The notes: generated by a model from the letters alone, not told the origin. Numbered from the stretch's first letter, positions 1-8,847 are shown. The stretch: 64,000 nucleotides of DNA from Deltaproteobacteria bacterium (GCA_029261795.1 JAJDAP010000014.1:40185-104184), one strand, 5' to 3'. Translations and numbers: made by a program.

Positions 1-61
1 CTGGCTCCGCTACCAGGTGGAGGCCTAGCGAACCGGGGGCCTGGTCCCGATGGATCGTGGC

Positions 62-2029
62 TCAGGGAAGCGGCGTGATCGGATCGAGGCTGATGCCGTG
101 GCTCGTCAGCATCAGCAGGGTTCCGTTGCCGCTACGGGCGATGGCGACGCTGCTTGTCGTCTGCCCGCCGATCGTCTCGATCTCGTTGAGGTCGACGAAA
201 GCGCCGTCGCCGTTGCGATCGTGGATCAGCACGAGGTCGCCGTTGGTTGCGGCGATGGCGATGTTGCCGCTGGCGTCGACGTCGCAACCGTCGTCTGCGG
301 TGATGCCGAAGCTCAGGTCCTCTCCCGGACCGGTCAGGTCGCCATTGCCGTCGAGGTCGCGTCGTAGGTGGAGATCGGAATCGTTTCCGTGCACGACGAC
401 CAGTCGGCCGTTCGCATCGAAGTCGGCGCCCACGCAGTCGACGCTACCGGTGGTCAGATCGGTGGCGATTTCGAGCACGCCGTTTCCATCGCGATCCCAC
501 AGCAGGCGCAACGCCCCAGCGAGCGAGGGGTCGTGGCTGAGGTAGGCCAGGCCTCCGACGGGATCCCAGGCGAGGTCCGAGCGCTCGCCCGGCAGGCTTC
601 CGCGGGTCTCGGCGACGACGAGTTCGTTCGCTCCGAGCAGGTCGCCATTTCCGTCGCGGTCGTGGAAGACGATGGCTTCGACGCTTCCCTTGTGCTCGCG
701 GACGTAGCCGCCGAGGAAGCCATCCGCGGCGTCGAACGCGATTTCGAGGCCCTCACCCTTTCCGACGTTCCTCTCGAGTGTGTCGATCAGGATCCGGTCG
801 CCGAAGTCGAAGAAGCCGTCGTCGTCCAGATCCGGGAGGAGTTCGACACGGTTGGCGAAGAGGGCGTTTCGCAGACTCAGCATGTAGAGCCGGCCGGCGC
901 TGTTCCAGTTGATGTCCGCGTTGAACTCGGGGTACCGCGACAACGAGCCGAGCGCGAGCTGGCCGTCGTCCATGGTGTCGATTCGATAGGTCACCCGCGA
1001 ACCCGCCACGAGCTGGTCCATGCCGCGGGTTTCGAGCGACAGGAAGCTCGAGCCGACCGAGGAGCCAGGTAGCGCCGACGGCTTCGCCATCGCCGGGGAG
1101 AGCGAAGTGACCGTGAGGCTGTTCGAGACCTCGCCATTCAGGTTCTTGACGATCAACGGATGTCCGCCGAGCAGTAGCGGGGGCACCCCGATTTGGAACG
1201 TCGAGGCCGTGACGCTGGCGATCGGCGTCGGGTTCCCCGATAGCGTCGCGCTGAGGCCCGCGCGGAATCCCTTTCCCGTAACGAGCAGGGTCGTCGGGAA
1301 GCCGGTCAGAGCATTGCCCGACAGCGTAATCAGCTTGGGTGTTGCGAGGTTGATGTCCGTGCCGTCGGAGAACTCCGTAGCGTCGATGGTTCCGTCGTCA
1401 TCGTTGTCGCTATCGATCCAGTTCGGGGTTCCGTCGCCATCGGTATCCTGAAGTCCCTCGCGAGGGTCCTTGTTAGGCGGTCCCCCATCGACATTCAGGT
1501 GCTCCCAGATCGAGTCGATGATCGCGGCGTCGACACCACCCGGCGTCGCAATGTCTCCGGCCGTGTCGGCGAAGCGCGATCGGTTGGTTTCGAGGGCGCG
1601 CATGGCGAAGGGCACCGAGGCGAGCCGAATTCGCGGCCGCGGCCCTGGCTCTCCGACGACGGTGATCTCGGCGAATCGGTCGCCGCCAACGCCGGGGAAG
1701 TTGATCGCTACCGCGGCGACCACGAGCGCGGTGAGCGGCGCTTCTGGATCCGACTCGGGCGCACCGAAGGGCCCGACGCGGAGGTTGAAGTCACCGTCGA
1801 CGCCCAGCGGGACCGCGGCGTACACCTGCTTGTAGAGCAGCTTGCCGGTGAACCCACTACTCCAGATCCGGTACTCGAGATCGACCGGGCCGAGGACGGG
1901 TGCGCCCAGATCGTCCAGGAGCTGGTCCTGCAGCTCGAACTCGGCAGACACGAACGGCGGGATCGCCGCAATGGGAGACGCCAGGGCGAGCAGAGCGGTG
2001 ATGAGGAGGATCGATCGGTGGGCCTGCAT
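62..2029 (-). CDS. secreted calcium-binding-type repeat protein, function unknown
   Basis: The start is the ATG of MQAHRS at 2029, which begins a clear signal peptide (hydrophobic run ending near ALASPIAA); the upstream in-frame extension is low-complexity shadow. The mature protein of about 630 residues has a middle segment with thrombospondin type 3-like Asp-rich repeats (DTDGDGTPNWIDSDNDDDG), then an IPT/TIG-like stretch (TLLVTGKGF...), then a long C-terminal half of regularly spaced D-x-D-x-N/D-G loops (DLDDDGFFDFGD, DRDGNGDL, DLDGNGDL) resembling a calcium-binding beta-propeller. It is probably exported and calcium-stabilised. There is no catalytic motif and no C-terminal sorting tail. 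Function is not recognised. Confidence 0.75.
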   Translation of the reverse strand: MQAHRSILLITALLALASPIAAIPPFVSAEFELQDQLLDDLGAPVLGPVDLEYRIWSSGFTGKLLYKQVYAAVPLGVDGDFNLRVGPFGAPESDPEAPLTALVVAAVAINFPGVGGDRFAEITVVGEPGPRPRIRLASVPFAMRALETNRSRFADTAGDIATPGGVDAAIIDSIWEHLNVDGGPPNKDPREGLQDTDGDGTPNWIDSDNDDDGTIDATEFSDGTDINLATPKLITLSGNALTGFPTTLLVTGKGFRAGLSATLSGNPTPIASVTASTFQIGVPPLLLGGHPLIVKNLNGEVSNSLTVTSLSPAMAKPSALPGSSVGSSFLSLETRGMDQLVAGSRVTYRIDTMDDGQLALGSLSRYPEFNADINWNSAGRLYMLSLRNALFANRVELLPDLDDDGFFDFGDRILIDTLERNVGKGEGLEIAFDAADGFLGGYVREHKGSVEAIVFHDRDGNGDLLGANELVVAETRGSLPGERSDLAWDPVGGLAYLSHDPSLAGALRLLWDRDGNGVLEIATDLTTGSVDCVGADFDANGRLVVVHGNDSDLHLRRDLDGNGDLTGPGEDLSFGITADDGCDVDASGNIAIAATNGDLVLIHDRNGDGAFVDLNEIETIGGQTTSSVAIARSGNGTLLMLTSHGISLDPITPLP

Positions 2030-2126
2030 GGGAATTCCGGATCCGCCGAGCAGAAAGGGGTGGTTTTGCCCCGGAGGCCGCATTGTCGCACAGCCGGGCA
2101 GCCGTGGGAGAACCCGAATTGCCGGG

Positions 2127-2759
2127 TCAAAGTGCCAGGAGCGTCGCCGCCAGCAGCAGTTGGGCGCCAAAATAGAGCGGCAGGCCCCAGGCTGAATTCA
2201 CGAAGCCCGGGGCCACGAATCGCTCGCGGGCGACGGAGACGTCGGACGCCGCGAAGGCGAGGGCGCCGATTGCGACCGTGGCCGGTGCGCCAGCGGCACT
2301 TGCCCCGATCGCCAGGGCACACATCGATGCGATGACGAGGATGTAGGCCGCGACAGGCGCCCTGAAGTCCGCCGCCAGATGGGGCCGAAGCCAACGCAGG
2401 ATCCACAGCGCGAGGGCCCCGACCGCGAGCGTGGCGAGTGCCAGTGCCTCCAGCTCGACACCAAGGCCGAAGAAGGCGAGGGCGTAGGCGATGTGGCCCA
2501 ACAGGAAGGCGCCGATGCCGCAGCGAAACCAGAGCGTCTGGCCGGGCGGCAACAACAGTGCGTCGCCGAGCCCGCATAGCAACAGTCCGCCCAGCAGCCA
2601 CCTGCCGAACTCGCTGGACGTTGCGCCCCAGCTGAGGGCGGCAGCCACGAACGCAGCGGCGGCAACGAGCTTGGCGACGGCGACCCCGGCTCTCACGCCG
2701 CGCCGTTCCGCGATCAGCAAGGCGATCACGGCGATGCCACAGACCAGAACCGCGATCAA
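2127..2759 (-). CDS. YhhN/TMEM86 family membrane protein (lysoplasmalogenase-like)
   Basis: An integral membrane protein of 210 residues with about seven or eight hydrophobic segments (for example VLVCGIAVIALLIA, WLLGGLLLCGLGDALLL). The GxGDALLLPP region and the overall length match the YhhN family, whose eukaryotic member TMEM86B hydrolyses the vinyl-ether bond of lysoplasmalogen. The open frame runs on upstream into the SDR gene, so I chose the TTG at 2759, 15 bp after the SDR stop; it gives the normal family length. No strong ribosome binding site is visible, so translational coupling to the SDR gene is plausible. The substrate is unknown. Confidence 0.75.
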   Translation of the reverse strand: MIAVLVCGIAVIALLIAERRGVRAGVAVAKLVAAAAFVAAALSWGATSSEFGRWLLGGLLLCGLGDALLLPPGQTLWFRCGIGAFLLGHIAYALAFFGLGVELEALALATLAVGALALWILRWLRPHLAADFRAPVAAYILVIASMCALAIGASAAGAPATVAIGALAFAASDVSVARERFVAPGFVNSAWGLPLYFGAQLLLAATLLAL

Positions 2760-2773
2760 GGCGCTAGCCCGGG

Positions 2774-3547
2774 CTAGAGCGCATTGGGTCGCAGGAGGCA
2801 GTCGCTGCCGCCGTCGGCGTGCAGGATCGCGCCGTGGACGTAGCGGGCGTCGGGGCCCAGCAGGAACGCGATGACGCTGGCCATTTCTTCCGGCGGCGCG
2901 CTGCGGCCGAGGGGAATCGGCATGGCCTTGACCGCTTCTGCCATCCCGGGCGTATCGTAGATGCCGTCCAACATCGGCGTGGCAATCCGGCCGGGGCAGA
3001 TGGCGTTCAGTCGGATTCCGGCGTCGCCCCAGGTCTGGGCGTGGGCGCGGACCTTCAGCGCGAGCCCGCGTTTGGCGACGCAATAGGCCGCATTCCCGTC
3101 GTGGCCCGCGATCGCGGCGAGCGCGGCCGTTTCATCGCCACGCAAGCATGCGTCGAGTGCGGCGGGGACGGACTGCTCCGGCAGGATGTCGGCGTAGATG
3201 GCCCCGATCGAGGAGATCGCGACAGCGGCAGGTTCGCGGCCTCGTTCGAGCAACGGTTTCAGGTCGTCGAGAATCTGCAGGGCGCCGAAGTAGTTCACGC
3301 GCAGGATCGGATCCGGCTCGCAGTAGGGCCCCAGGGCTGCGCCGGAGACGAGGCCGTCGAGGCGGCCGTGGCTGCGCTCGGCGACGGCAACGGCTGCGTG
3401 CTTGCGGCCTTCCGGCGTGCCGAGGTCGGCGACGATGTCGGTCGGCTGGACATCGATGCCAATGACGTCGTGACCGTCGCGCTTCAACCGATCGGCGAGT
3501 GCCTGACAGATTCCCGAGGCCGCCCCGGTGACCGCAATCGTTCCCAT
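2774..3547 (-). CDS. short-chain dehydrogenase, 3-alpha-hydroxysteroid dehydrogenase-like
   Basis: A classical SDR of 257 residues. The cofactor motif TGAASGI is at residues 7-13, and the catalytic serine region AISSIGA (near 112) and YCVAK (Tyr155, Lys159) are present. The length, the large insert between Ser and Tyr, the motif ASVIAFLLGP and the C-terminus LRPNAL resemble, from memory, the 3-alpha-hydroxysteroid dehydrogenase/carbonyl reductase of Comamonas testosteroni. It probably oxidises or reduces a hydroxyl on a cyclic substrate with NAD(H) in the cytoplasm. It lies 1 bp from the epimerase gene and is probably co-transcribed with it. Substrate assignment is by resemblance only. Confidence 0.85.
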   Translation of the reverse strand: MGTIAVTGAASGICQALADRLKRDGHDVIGIDVQPTDIVADLGTPEGRKHAAVAVAERSHGRLDGLVSGAALGPYCEPDPILRVNYFGALQILDDLKPLLERGREPAAVAISSIGAIYADILPEQSVPAALDACLRGDETAALAAIAGHDGNAAYCVAKRGLALKVRAHAQTWGDAGIRLNAICPGRIATPMLDGIYDTPGMAEAVKAMPIPLGRSAPPEEMASVIAFLLGPDARYVHGAILHADGGSDCLLRPNAL

Positions 3548-3548
3548 C

Positions 3549-4637
3549 TCAGCTCCTTTCCCGAACCCGTCGGATCAATTCATCCTCGAAGGCGAAGTCG
3601 AAGTGCTGGGTCTCGGGGCGGTCGCTTCCGCGGTACCACTCCCAGCAATGCTCGACGGCACCGCGGAAGCTGTACTCGGGCTCCCAGCCCACGTGGCGGC
3701 GCAGTTTGTCTACCGAGAAGACCGCGTTCTTGTTCCAGTAGTGGATGTGCGGGGCGATCTGTTGCACCAGCATGGTGAGCATGAAGCGATTCACCAGGAT
3801 CGGATCGGGCTTCTCGGTTCCGCGCGTGTCCGCGCTCGATTTGACCTGGGAGATCGGTACTTCGACGCGCCCGTGCCAGAGGTCCTCCATCAAGGCCGGC
3901 GGGATGAAGCACTTCTGTGCAGGTTTGCCCAGCACCTCGGAGAAGACGTCCACGTAACCTTCCTGCGAGAAGTAGTCCTTGCCGGTCAATGTGTAGCGCT
4001 GGCCGAATGTGACCGGTTGGCAGAGCACCATGCGCAGCGCACGTGCCTGGTCATCGACCTGGCCGATCTGCTGGAGCGTCGTGCCATCGCCGGGAATCAG
4101 GATCTCGCGGCCCTGGATGAAGCGCTGGAACATGCGCTGCTCCCGGTCCGGCAGGATGTTGTTCGGTCCGAACACCATCGAGAGGGCGACGACGCTACAC
4201 GGGAAGCCGTTCTCGCGATGCTCCCGGAACAGGATGTCCTCGCAGAGCAGCTTGTTGCGGCCGTACTCGTTCTGGTTCGGCGAACGGTCGACCGGGTGGT
4301 CTTCCGTGATCGGGAGCAGATCCGAGGCGTCGTAGATCACCGTGGAGCTGACGAAGACGTAGTGGGCGATCTTGCCCTTGAAGAGTTCGACCATGAGCGC
4401 GACGTCGGCAGGCAGGTAGGCCGACACGTCGACGACGGCGTCGAACGGCTCGCCGCCCAGGACCTGGCGCATCTGGTCGTGGTCCGTTCGGTCCGCGATC
4501 AGGCGTCGGACGCCGCTGGGCAGCACGGCTTCGCTCTTGCCGCGGTTCACGATCGTGACGTCGTGGCCGGTGCGCGCGAGCTCGCGCACCAGCGCCAGGC
4601 CGTTGAACTGGGTACCGCCCATCACCAGGACTCTCAC
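3549..4637 (-). CDS. NAD-dependent epimerase/dehydratase family protein
   Basis: An extended SDR of 362 residues. The Rossmann motif GGTQFNG is at residues 7-13, and the catalytic pair is in YGRNK (Tyr125, Lys129). The protein matches epimerase-like reductases with a short GGTxFxG motif. It acts on an unidentified nucleotide-sugar or other hydroxyl substrate. The stop lies 1 bp from the SDR start, suggesting an operon with the SDR and YhhN genes and probably the VOC gene upstream (48 bp gap). Confidence 0.85.
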   Translation of the reverse strand: MRVLVMGGTQFNGLALVRELARTGHDVTIVNRGKSEAVLPSGVRRLIADRTDHDQMRQVLGGEPFDAVVDVSAYLPADVALMVELFKGKIAHYVFVSSTVIYDASDLLPITEDHPVDRSPNQNEYGRNKLLCEDILFREHRENGFPCSVVALSMVFGPNNILPDREQRMFQRFIQGREILIPGDGTTLQQIGQVDDQARALRMVLCQPVTFGQRYTLTGKDYFSQEGYVDVFSEVLGKPAQKCFIPPALMEDLWHGRVEVPISQVKSSADTRGTEKPDPILVNRFMLTMLVQQIAPHIHYWNKNAVFSVDKLRRHVGWEPEYSFRGAVEHCWEWYRGSDRPETQHFDFAFEDELIRRVRERS

Positions 4638-4685
4638 GTCGACTCCTTCCTTCTCTCCGGCTCGGCCCGACGATACCCTGGGCCG

Positions 4686-5198
4686 CTACGCCGTGCGCCG
4701 CGGCAGGCCCTCGATTCGGCTCCCGAGCACCCCCGGTCGGTACTCGATCAGCTCGACCAGGAGCCCGTCGGGGTCGCGGCAACAGACCACCGCCTCTAGC
4801 CCGGTGGCTTCGTCCGGTCCGCGCGGTTCGGTGAGGAACGCGATGCCGCGTGCCTTCAAGTCAGCGTAGGCGCCGCGCACGTTGCGGGTGCGGATCGCGA
4901 TGATGCGCGGCACGCGCTCCTCGATCGGCCGGCTGGACGGCGCTTCGGGCAGCGGATCCAGCCATTCGAGCAGGTCGATGCGGACGTGCTCGGCTCCTTC
5001 ACCCAAGGCCAGCAAGGCACCCTTGCCCTGGGCGCGAGTCAGGCCGAACTGGGGCGCCACGTAGTCGGGCCAGATCACGTCGCGGTTGTCGCGCAGGATC
5101 TGGAAGCCCAGCGTGGTGTAGAAATCGATCGATCGCTCGAAGTTCGACGCGTTCACGGTGAAGTGGAAGACGTGCTCGTAGCCCCAATCGTCGCTCAT
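4686..5198 (-). CDS. VOC (glyoxalase/dioxygenase) superfamily protein
   Basis: A VOC-fold protein of 170 residues. The N-terminal half has the module HFTVNASNFERSIDFYTTLGF with a potential metal-ligand His. The second half carries RGPDEATGLEAVVCCRDPDGLLVELIEY, with the usual DPDG and a terminal Glu ligand. Such proteins are glyoxalases, extradiol dioxygenases, epimerases or resistance proteins, and the sequence alone does not say which. It heads a leftward run that includes the epimerase and SDR genes and is divergent from the cyclase gene at 5273, so the 75 bp between them should hold both promoters. Confidence 0.85.
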   Translation of the reverse strand: MSDDWGYEHVFHFTVNASNFERSIDFYTTLGFQILRDNRDVIWPDYVAPQFGLTRAQGKGALLALGEGAEHVRIDLLEWLDPLPEAPSSRPIEERVPRIIAIRTRNVRGAYADLKARGIAFLTEPRGPDEATGLEAVVCCRDPDGLLVELIEYRPGVLGSRIEGLPRRTA

Positions 5199-5272
5199 GA
5201 TTCTCCTCGCACGGTTGCCCCCGGTGGCTCGGTAGCGGCATCATGCCGCATCACCAGCCGAGGAGGCGACAC

Positions 5273-6208
5273 ATGAGCGAAACCTGGACGCCCGATCGCA
5301 TGCGCAAGGTCTATGAAGAGGTCAAGAACTGGGGCCGCTGGGGGGCCGAAGACGAGCGCGGCGCGCTGAACCTGATCACGCCCGAGAAGCTGCGCGAAGC
5401 GGCCGCCTGCGTGGTCTCCGGCGAGACCGTCAGTTGCGCCCTCGAACTGGCGGTGCAGCCATCCGTCGAGAATCCCCATCCGGCCCTCCACATGATGATC
5501 CAGGCCGGCGACGATTGTCTGATTCCCGGCGTCAACTTCGAGTCCGTGATGGATTTCGTCGGCGTCGCCTTCCATGGCATGGCCACGTCGCACATGGACG
5601 CGCTCTGTCACGTCTTCGTCGACGAGCAGATGTACAACGGCTTCTCCAAGCACGAGGTCAAGAGCACGGGTGCGCGTCGCGGCAGCATCATGTGCGCCAA
5701 GGACGGTGTCGTTTCGCGCGGGGTGTTGCTCGATATTCCGCGCTCACTGGGGGTCGAATGGCTCGAGCCGACCCATGCCGTCACCGTCGCTGAACTCGAA
5801 GCCGCCGAGGAAGCCCAGGGCGTGCGCGTCAGCGCCGGCGACATCCTGCTATTCGGAACCGGTCGCGATGCGCGGCGCAAGGCGCTCGGGCCCTGGAGCC
5901 CGATCGGCGTCGGGCTCGCGGGTCTGCACGCCGAGTGCGTCTCGTGGCTTCGCGAACGCGACGTCGCGGTACTCGGTAGCGACGGCGTCCAGGACGCACT
6001 TCCCGGTAGCGGGATCGACGGCTGGGCGATGCCCGTCCACCAGTGCGGACTCGCGGGCATGGGCCTCCACCTGCTCGACAACCTGCGTCTCGATCTTCTG
6101 GCGGAAGCCTGTGCGCGCAACGGCCGTTGGGCGTTCCAGCTCGCGGTGGCACCCCTGCGTGTCGACAAAGGCACGGGCTCGCCGGTCAATCCGATCGCCG
6201 TGCTCTGA
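5273..6208 (+). CDS. cyclase family protein (kynurenine formamidase-like metal hydrolase)
   Basis: The ATG at 5273 is preceded by a perfect AGGAGG ending 6 bp upstream, so the longer frame from 5243 is rejected. The protein has 311 residues of the cyclase family (PF04199). The zinc-site signature appears as GMATSHMDALCHVF, the equivalent of HxGTHxDxPxH. A late GSDGVQDALPGS and a conserved histidine in PVHQCGLAGMGLHLLDNL complete the core. These enzymes hydrolyse amides or lactones, or cyclise polyketides. It is monocistronic here and followed by a decayed mobile-element region. Confidence 0.85.
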   Translation: MSETWTPDRMRKVYEEVKNWGRWGAEDERGALNLITPEKLREAAACVVSGETVSCALELAVQPSVENPHPALHMMIQAGDDCLIPGVNFESVMDFVGVAFHGMATSHMDALCHVFVDEQMYNGFSKHEVKSTGARRGSIMCAKDGVVSRGVLLDIPRSLGVEWLEPTHAVTVAELEAAEEAQGVRVSAGDILLFGTGRDARRKALGPWSPIGVGLAGLHAECVSWLRERDVAVLGSDGVQDALPGSGIDGWAMPVHQCGLAGMGLHLLDNLRLDLLAEACARNGRWAFQLAVAPLRVDKGTGSPVNPIAVL

Positions 6209-6319
6209 GTTTTCGCGAGTGGGGGCGTCCAGGACACCGCTGCGCAGATGACCTCTCAACGATCGTGAGCGGAAACAGTGCGCTCCGAGGCGTTGGCTCG
6301 GCCCTTCGGGACTTTGATG

Positions 6320-6649
6320 GCGGCCTGAAGGTCTTGAGGGGTGGGGTGGCTCTGGACCCGCAGAGGAGCGCTCGCAGCGTTCTCTCGTCGGCCGGTTTCC
6401 TGGGTCGAGGCCGTGCCGACTAGCGGTGGCCGGGATGGGGCGATGCCGACCGGGGCACTGAGGCCGGTTCAGCCCGGAACGGCAGCGGGGTCGAGGAGTG
6501 ACGTGGCAGGGATACCGGGAAGCGAGTCCAACTCGGCGGAGGTGCGGAATGCCGGACCCCGGCTGCGGCGGTCGGCCGGCGCCGGGCCGCTTCCCACCCC
6601 TCCCGGAGCGCCGCAGTTCGAGCTGTATTCCGGATATCTTCCGCGGCAT
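6320..6649 (-). pseudogene. REP-associated tyrosine transposase (RAYT/Y1_Tnp) remnant 1
   Basis: The minus frame from the ATG at 6649 encodes a typical RAYT N-terminus: MPRKISGIQLELRR, then GGKRPGAGRPP, then GIPHLRRVGLASRYPCHVT. Homology then stops, and the HUH/tyrosine catalytic core is missing. A short end segment near 6330 (AAGGTCTTGAGGG on the plus strand) matches the end of remnant 2 at 25594. The gene is therefore internally deleted, about 330 bp where a full RAYT would be about 700 bp. RAYTs are single-copy domesticated Y1 transposases that act on REP sequences; this copy cannot be active. Confidence 0.65.
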
Positions 6650-6679
6650 TCAATGAATAAAGCGTTCTTCTGATACTGA

Positions 6680-6955
6680 TCAACAGAAATCCACACCCCA
6701 TCCCCGAAACATCGTTCGATCCGCCCCGCCCCCGCTCGCGTCCTCGACCCTGACCCGCATCCCTAACATCCACGCGAACCGCCCCCTCAAAGGCCCTCTG
6801 GAACCCAACCCCGCCGAAGGAGATCGACATCACACCCCCGAAACCCCGTTCGGCCCGCCGCACGCCCGCTCGCGTCCCCGGCCCTGCCGCGAGTACCTAA
6901 CACTCATGCGATCCATCCCCTCGAAGGCCCCTCCGGGACCCAGCTGCTCGGAGGA
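6680..6955. repeat. two tandem units of a dispersed ~134-bp repeat beside RAYT remnant 1
   Basis: Units starting near 6713 and 6847 share CGTTCGRYCCGCC, then CGCCCGCTCGCGTCC, then ACCTAACA, then CCCCTC.AAGGCCC and GGACCCA. The period is about 134 bp. A third recognisable unit lies at 26096 next to RAYT remnant 2, preceded in both places by a GATCAA.AGAAATC block. No open frame looks real here. The position directly 5' of the transposase remnants suggests REP-type target repeats or the conserved end of a non-autonomous element. The remaining bases from 6956 to 7081 show nothing I can interpret. Confidence 0.6.
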
Positions 6956-7081
6956 GAGGTGCCTCGTGTCCTCGAAGCAGCGTTTGAGCCGCTCGGGCGT
7001 ACCCGCACACTCGGTGATGACGCGAAGCCGCGCTCTTCCGATTGACTGCGCAGAGCGCGCGGGTTGCTGGTAGAGATTGCC

Positions 7082-7755
7082 CTAGCCAGCGGTTCCGCAG
7101 GCTTCGGCACTGACCTCCCACAGTCGCTTGGCCAGGGCCTCGTCCAGTGCCATGTCGGAGGGCGTCTGCTCTTCGGTCTCCTTCCAGTAGCGCCCGGTGG
7201 CGTCCGCCAGCGCTGGATCCGTGGCCAGCAGGACAGGGCCTCTGGCCCCGTGTTCGACGCCTTTGAAGATCAGCCCGACTGCCTTGCGTGCGATCCAGGG
7301 CATGTCGCGCGTGATGTCGGTCGCGATGGCACCCGGGTGCACGGCGTTCGAGGTGACCCCGCTACCCGCGAGGCGCCGCGCCAACGCATTGGAGAAGATC
7401 AGGTTCGCGAGCTTGCTTTGGTTGTAGGCGACGGTGGCTTTGTAGGGTTTCTCCCCGCGAAAGCTCTCGAAATCGATGCTGCCGTTCTTGTGCAGCATCG
7501 AGGTCAGATGCAGCACCCGCGCCGGCGCGCTCGCCTTCAACTTGTCGAGCAGCAGGTTCGTCAGCAGGAAGGAGCCTAAGTGGTTGACGCCGATCTGCGA
7601 TTCGAAACCTTCGCGGGTCTTCTCGAGCTTTTGCGGGAAGATGCCAGCGTTGTTGATCAACACGTCGATTCGGGCGATGTCGGCGTCTGCTTTCCAATTC
7701 CGGTGTTCGCCCCGGTCAGGATGACGGTCTTGTCGTTCATGCTCTGGTCGTTCAA
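7082..7755 (-). pseudogene. retinol-dehydrogenase-like SDR with internal deletion and frameshift
   Basis: The 5' end reads from a TTG at 7755 (GGAGG 7 bp upstream) or an ATG at 7740 as MNDKTVILTGANTGIGK, the SDR cofactor site, then hits a stop after eleven more codons. In another frame the body resumes at DIARIDVLINNAG near 7678 and continues to 7082 with YNQSK as the active site. Comparison with the family shows about 50-55 residues missing between the glycine motif and NNAG, with loss of frame. The remaining 193-codon frame lacks the cofactor-binding N-terminus, so I call it a pseudogene. Confidence 0.75.
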
Positions 7756-7820
7756 CGCCTGGCCTCCGTGCTAACCAGAGAGCCTAACCGAACGCGACCC
7801 GACCGGGGTAGGAGGGGCGG

Positions 7821-8414
7821 ATGGACCTGTTCGAGGCGATGGAGACCTGTCGGGCCGTTCGCTACCTGAAGCCGGAGCCGGTCGCTGAGGATCTGATCGA
7901 GAAACTCGTGCATGGTGCGACACGCGCCTCGAACCCGGGCAACAGCCAGGGCTGGGATTTCGTCGTGTTGCGCGACCGGGCTGTGAAGGAGCGGTTGGGC
8001 ACGATCCTCGAGGAGCGGTTGACGCCCTCGATCCGCTCGATGCCGAAGCCCACGGCCGTGGAGCAGCGCATGCTCGATGGGGCACACCACCTGGTGTCAC
8101 ACTTCGCAGACGTGCCGGTCTGGATCCTCGTCTGTGGCCGGCTTGTCTATCCACCCCAGGCTCCGAGCGAGGCGATGCTTTGGTCGAGCGTCTACCCGGC
8201 CGCGCAGAATCTGATCCTGACGGCGCGCGGCCTCGGTCTGGGTTCGACCTTCACCACCTTCCACGGCGCAGCCGAAGCCGAGTTCCGTGCGGAACTCGGC
8301 ATACCGAACGACGTTCGCCTGGCTGTGACCATCGGAATCGGCTGGCCCGAGCGCGGTTTCGGCCCGGTAAGGCGCAAACCCGTCGCTGAGGTGCTTCATT
8401 GGGACCGTTGGTAG
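7821..8414 (+). CDS. nitroreductase family protein
   Basis: 197 residues of the FMN-dependent nitroreductase fold. The N-terminus DLFEAMETCRAVRYLKPEPV gives the phosphate-binding arginine region. RASNPGNSQGWDFVVL is the second FMN contact, and GLGLGSTFTTF with the C-terminal IGIGWPERGFGPVRRKP completes the fold. GGAGGGG sits 4-10 bp before the ATG. Such enzymes use NAD(P)H to reduce nitro groups, quinones or enones; the substrate is unknown. It is divergent from the broken SDR, with about 65 bp between them. Confidence 0.88.
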   Translation: MDLFEAMETCRAVRYLKPEPVAEDLIEKLVHGATRASNPGNSQGWDFVVLRDRAVKERLGTILEERLTPSIRSMPKPTAVEQRMLDGAHHLVSHFADVPVWILVCGRLVYPPQAPSEAMLWSSVYPAAQNLILTARGLGLGSTFTTFHGAAEAEFRAELGIPNDVRLAVTIGIGWPERGFGPVRRKPVAEVLHWDRW

Positions 8415-8530
8415 GGTGCTGACGGTGACCCAAGTCACGTGCATCCCGCTCCCCCGGCTGCCATGCTGTCGCCCGACCATGGAGGGCGCCCATCCTGGGC
8501 CCACGCCCGCCACGGATCGAAGGAGACGAG

Positions 8531-8797
8531 ATGATTCGCAAGATGGTGATCGCGACCGCGCTCTTGGGTGCGTTGGCCCTGACCGGCACTACGGCTCTGG
8601 CCAGCCACCACGAAAAGGGCGAGAACCCGTGCGCGGCGAATCCCTGCGCCGCCAAGAACCCGTGTGCGGCCAATCCCTGTGCCGCCAAGAACCCGTGTGC
8701 GGCGAATCCCTGTGCTGCCAAGAACCCGTGCGCGGCGAATCCCTGCGCGGCCAAGAACCCCTGCGCTGCCAAGAACCCGTGCGCAGGCAAGATGTAG
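8531..8797 (+). CDS. exported cysteine-rich NPCAA repeat protein
   Basis: 88 residues, preceded by AAGGAGA at good spacing. A signal peptide (ATALLGALALTGTTALA) is followed by SHHEKGE, then four copies of an 11-residue repeat NPCAANPCAAK and two final NPCA(A/G)K units. This gives ten cysteines at 5-6 residue intervals. The DNA repeat has a 33-bp period with only synonymous-type differences, so the repeat is under protein-level constraint or recently duplicated. Similar low-complexity NPC/AK proteins occur in many Proteobacteria without a settled function. Metal binding in the periplasm, perhaps copper, is an inference from the Cys and His content. Confidence 0.85.
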   Translation: MIRKMVIATALLGALALTGTTALASHHEKGENPCAANPCAAKNPCAANPCAAKNPCAANPCAAKNPCAANPCAAKNPCAAKNPCAGKM

Positions 8798-8817
8798 CCG
8801 CCGCGCATTCCGGTGTT

Positions 8818-8847
8818 GCCGGAGCGGTGCTCGTTCGCCGCTCCGGC
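8818..8847. terminator. strong hairpin after the NPCAA protein gene
   Basis: A perfect 10-bp stem (GCCGGAGCGG paired with CCGCTCCGGC) has a 10-nt loop and starts 21 bp after the stop codon at 8797. There is no T-run, so it is either a Rho-assisted or RNA-stabilising hairpin rather than a textbook intrinsic terminator. It separates the small-protein gene from the CoA-transferase start at 8877. Confidence 0.5.

Noticed and set aside
7655..7663. In-frame TGA in the N-terminal segment of the broken SDR as a Sec codon
   Set aside because: The two pieces are in different frames and a block of residues is missing, so a deletion is the explanation.
8627..8792. Cys-repeat coding DNA as a CRISPR-like or tandem array
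   Set aside because: The 33-bp period is in frame, with no spacers, and encodes a continuous protein.
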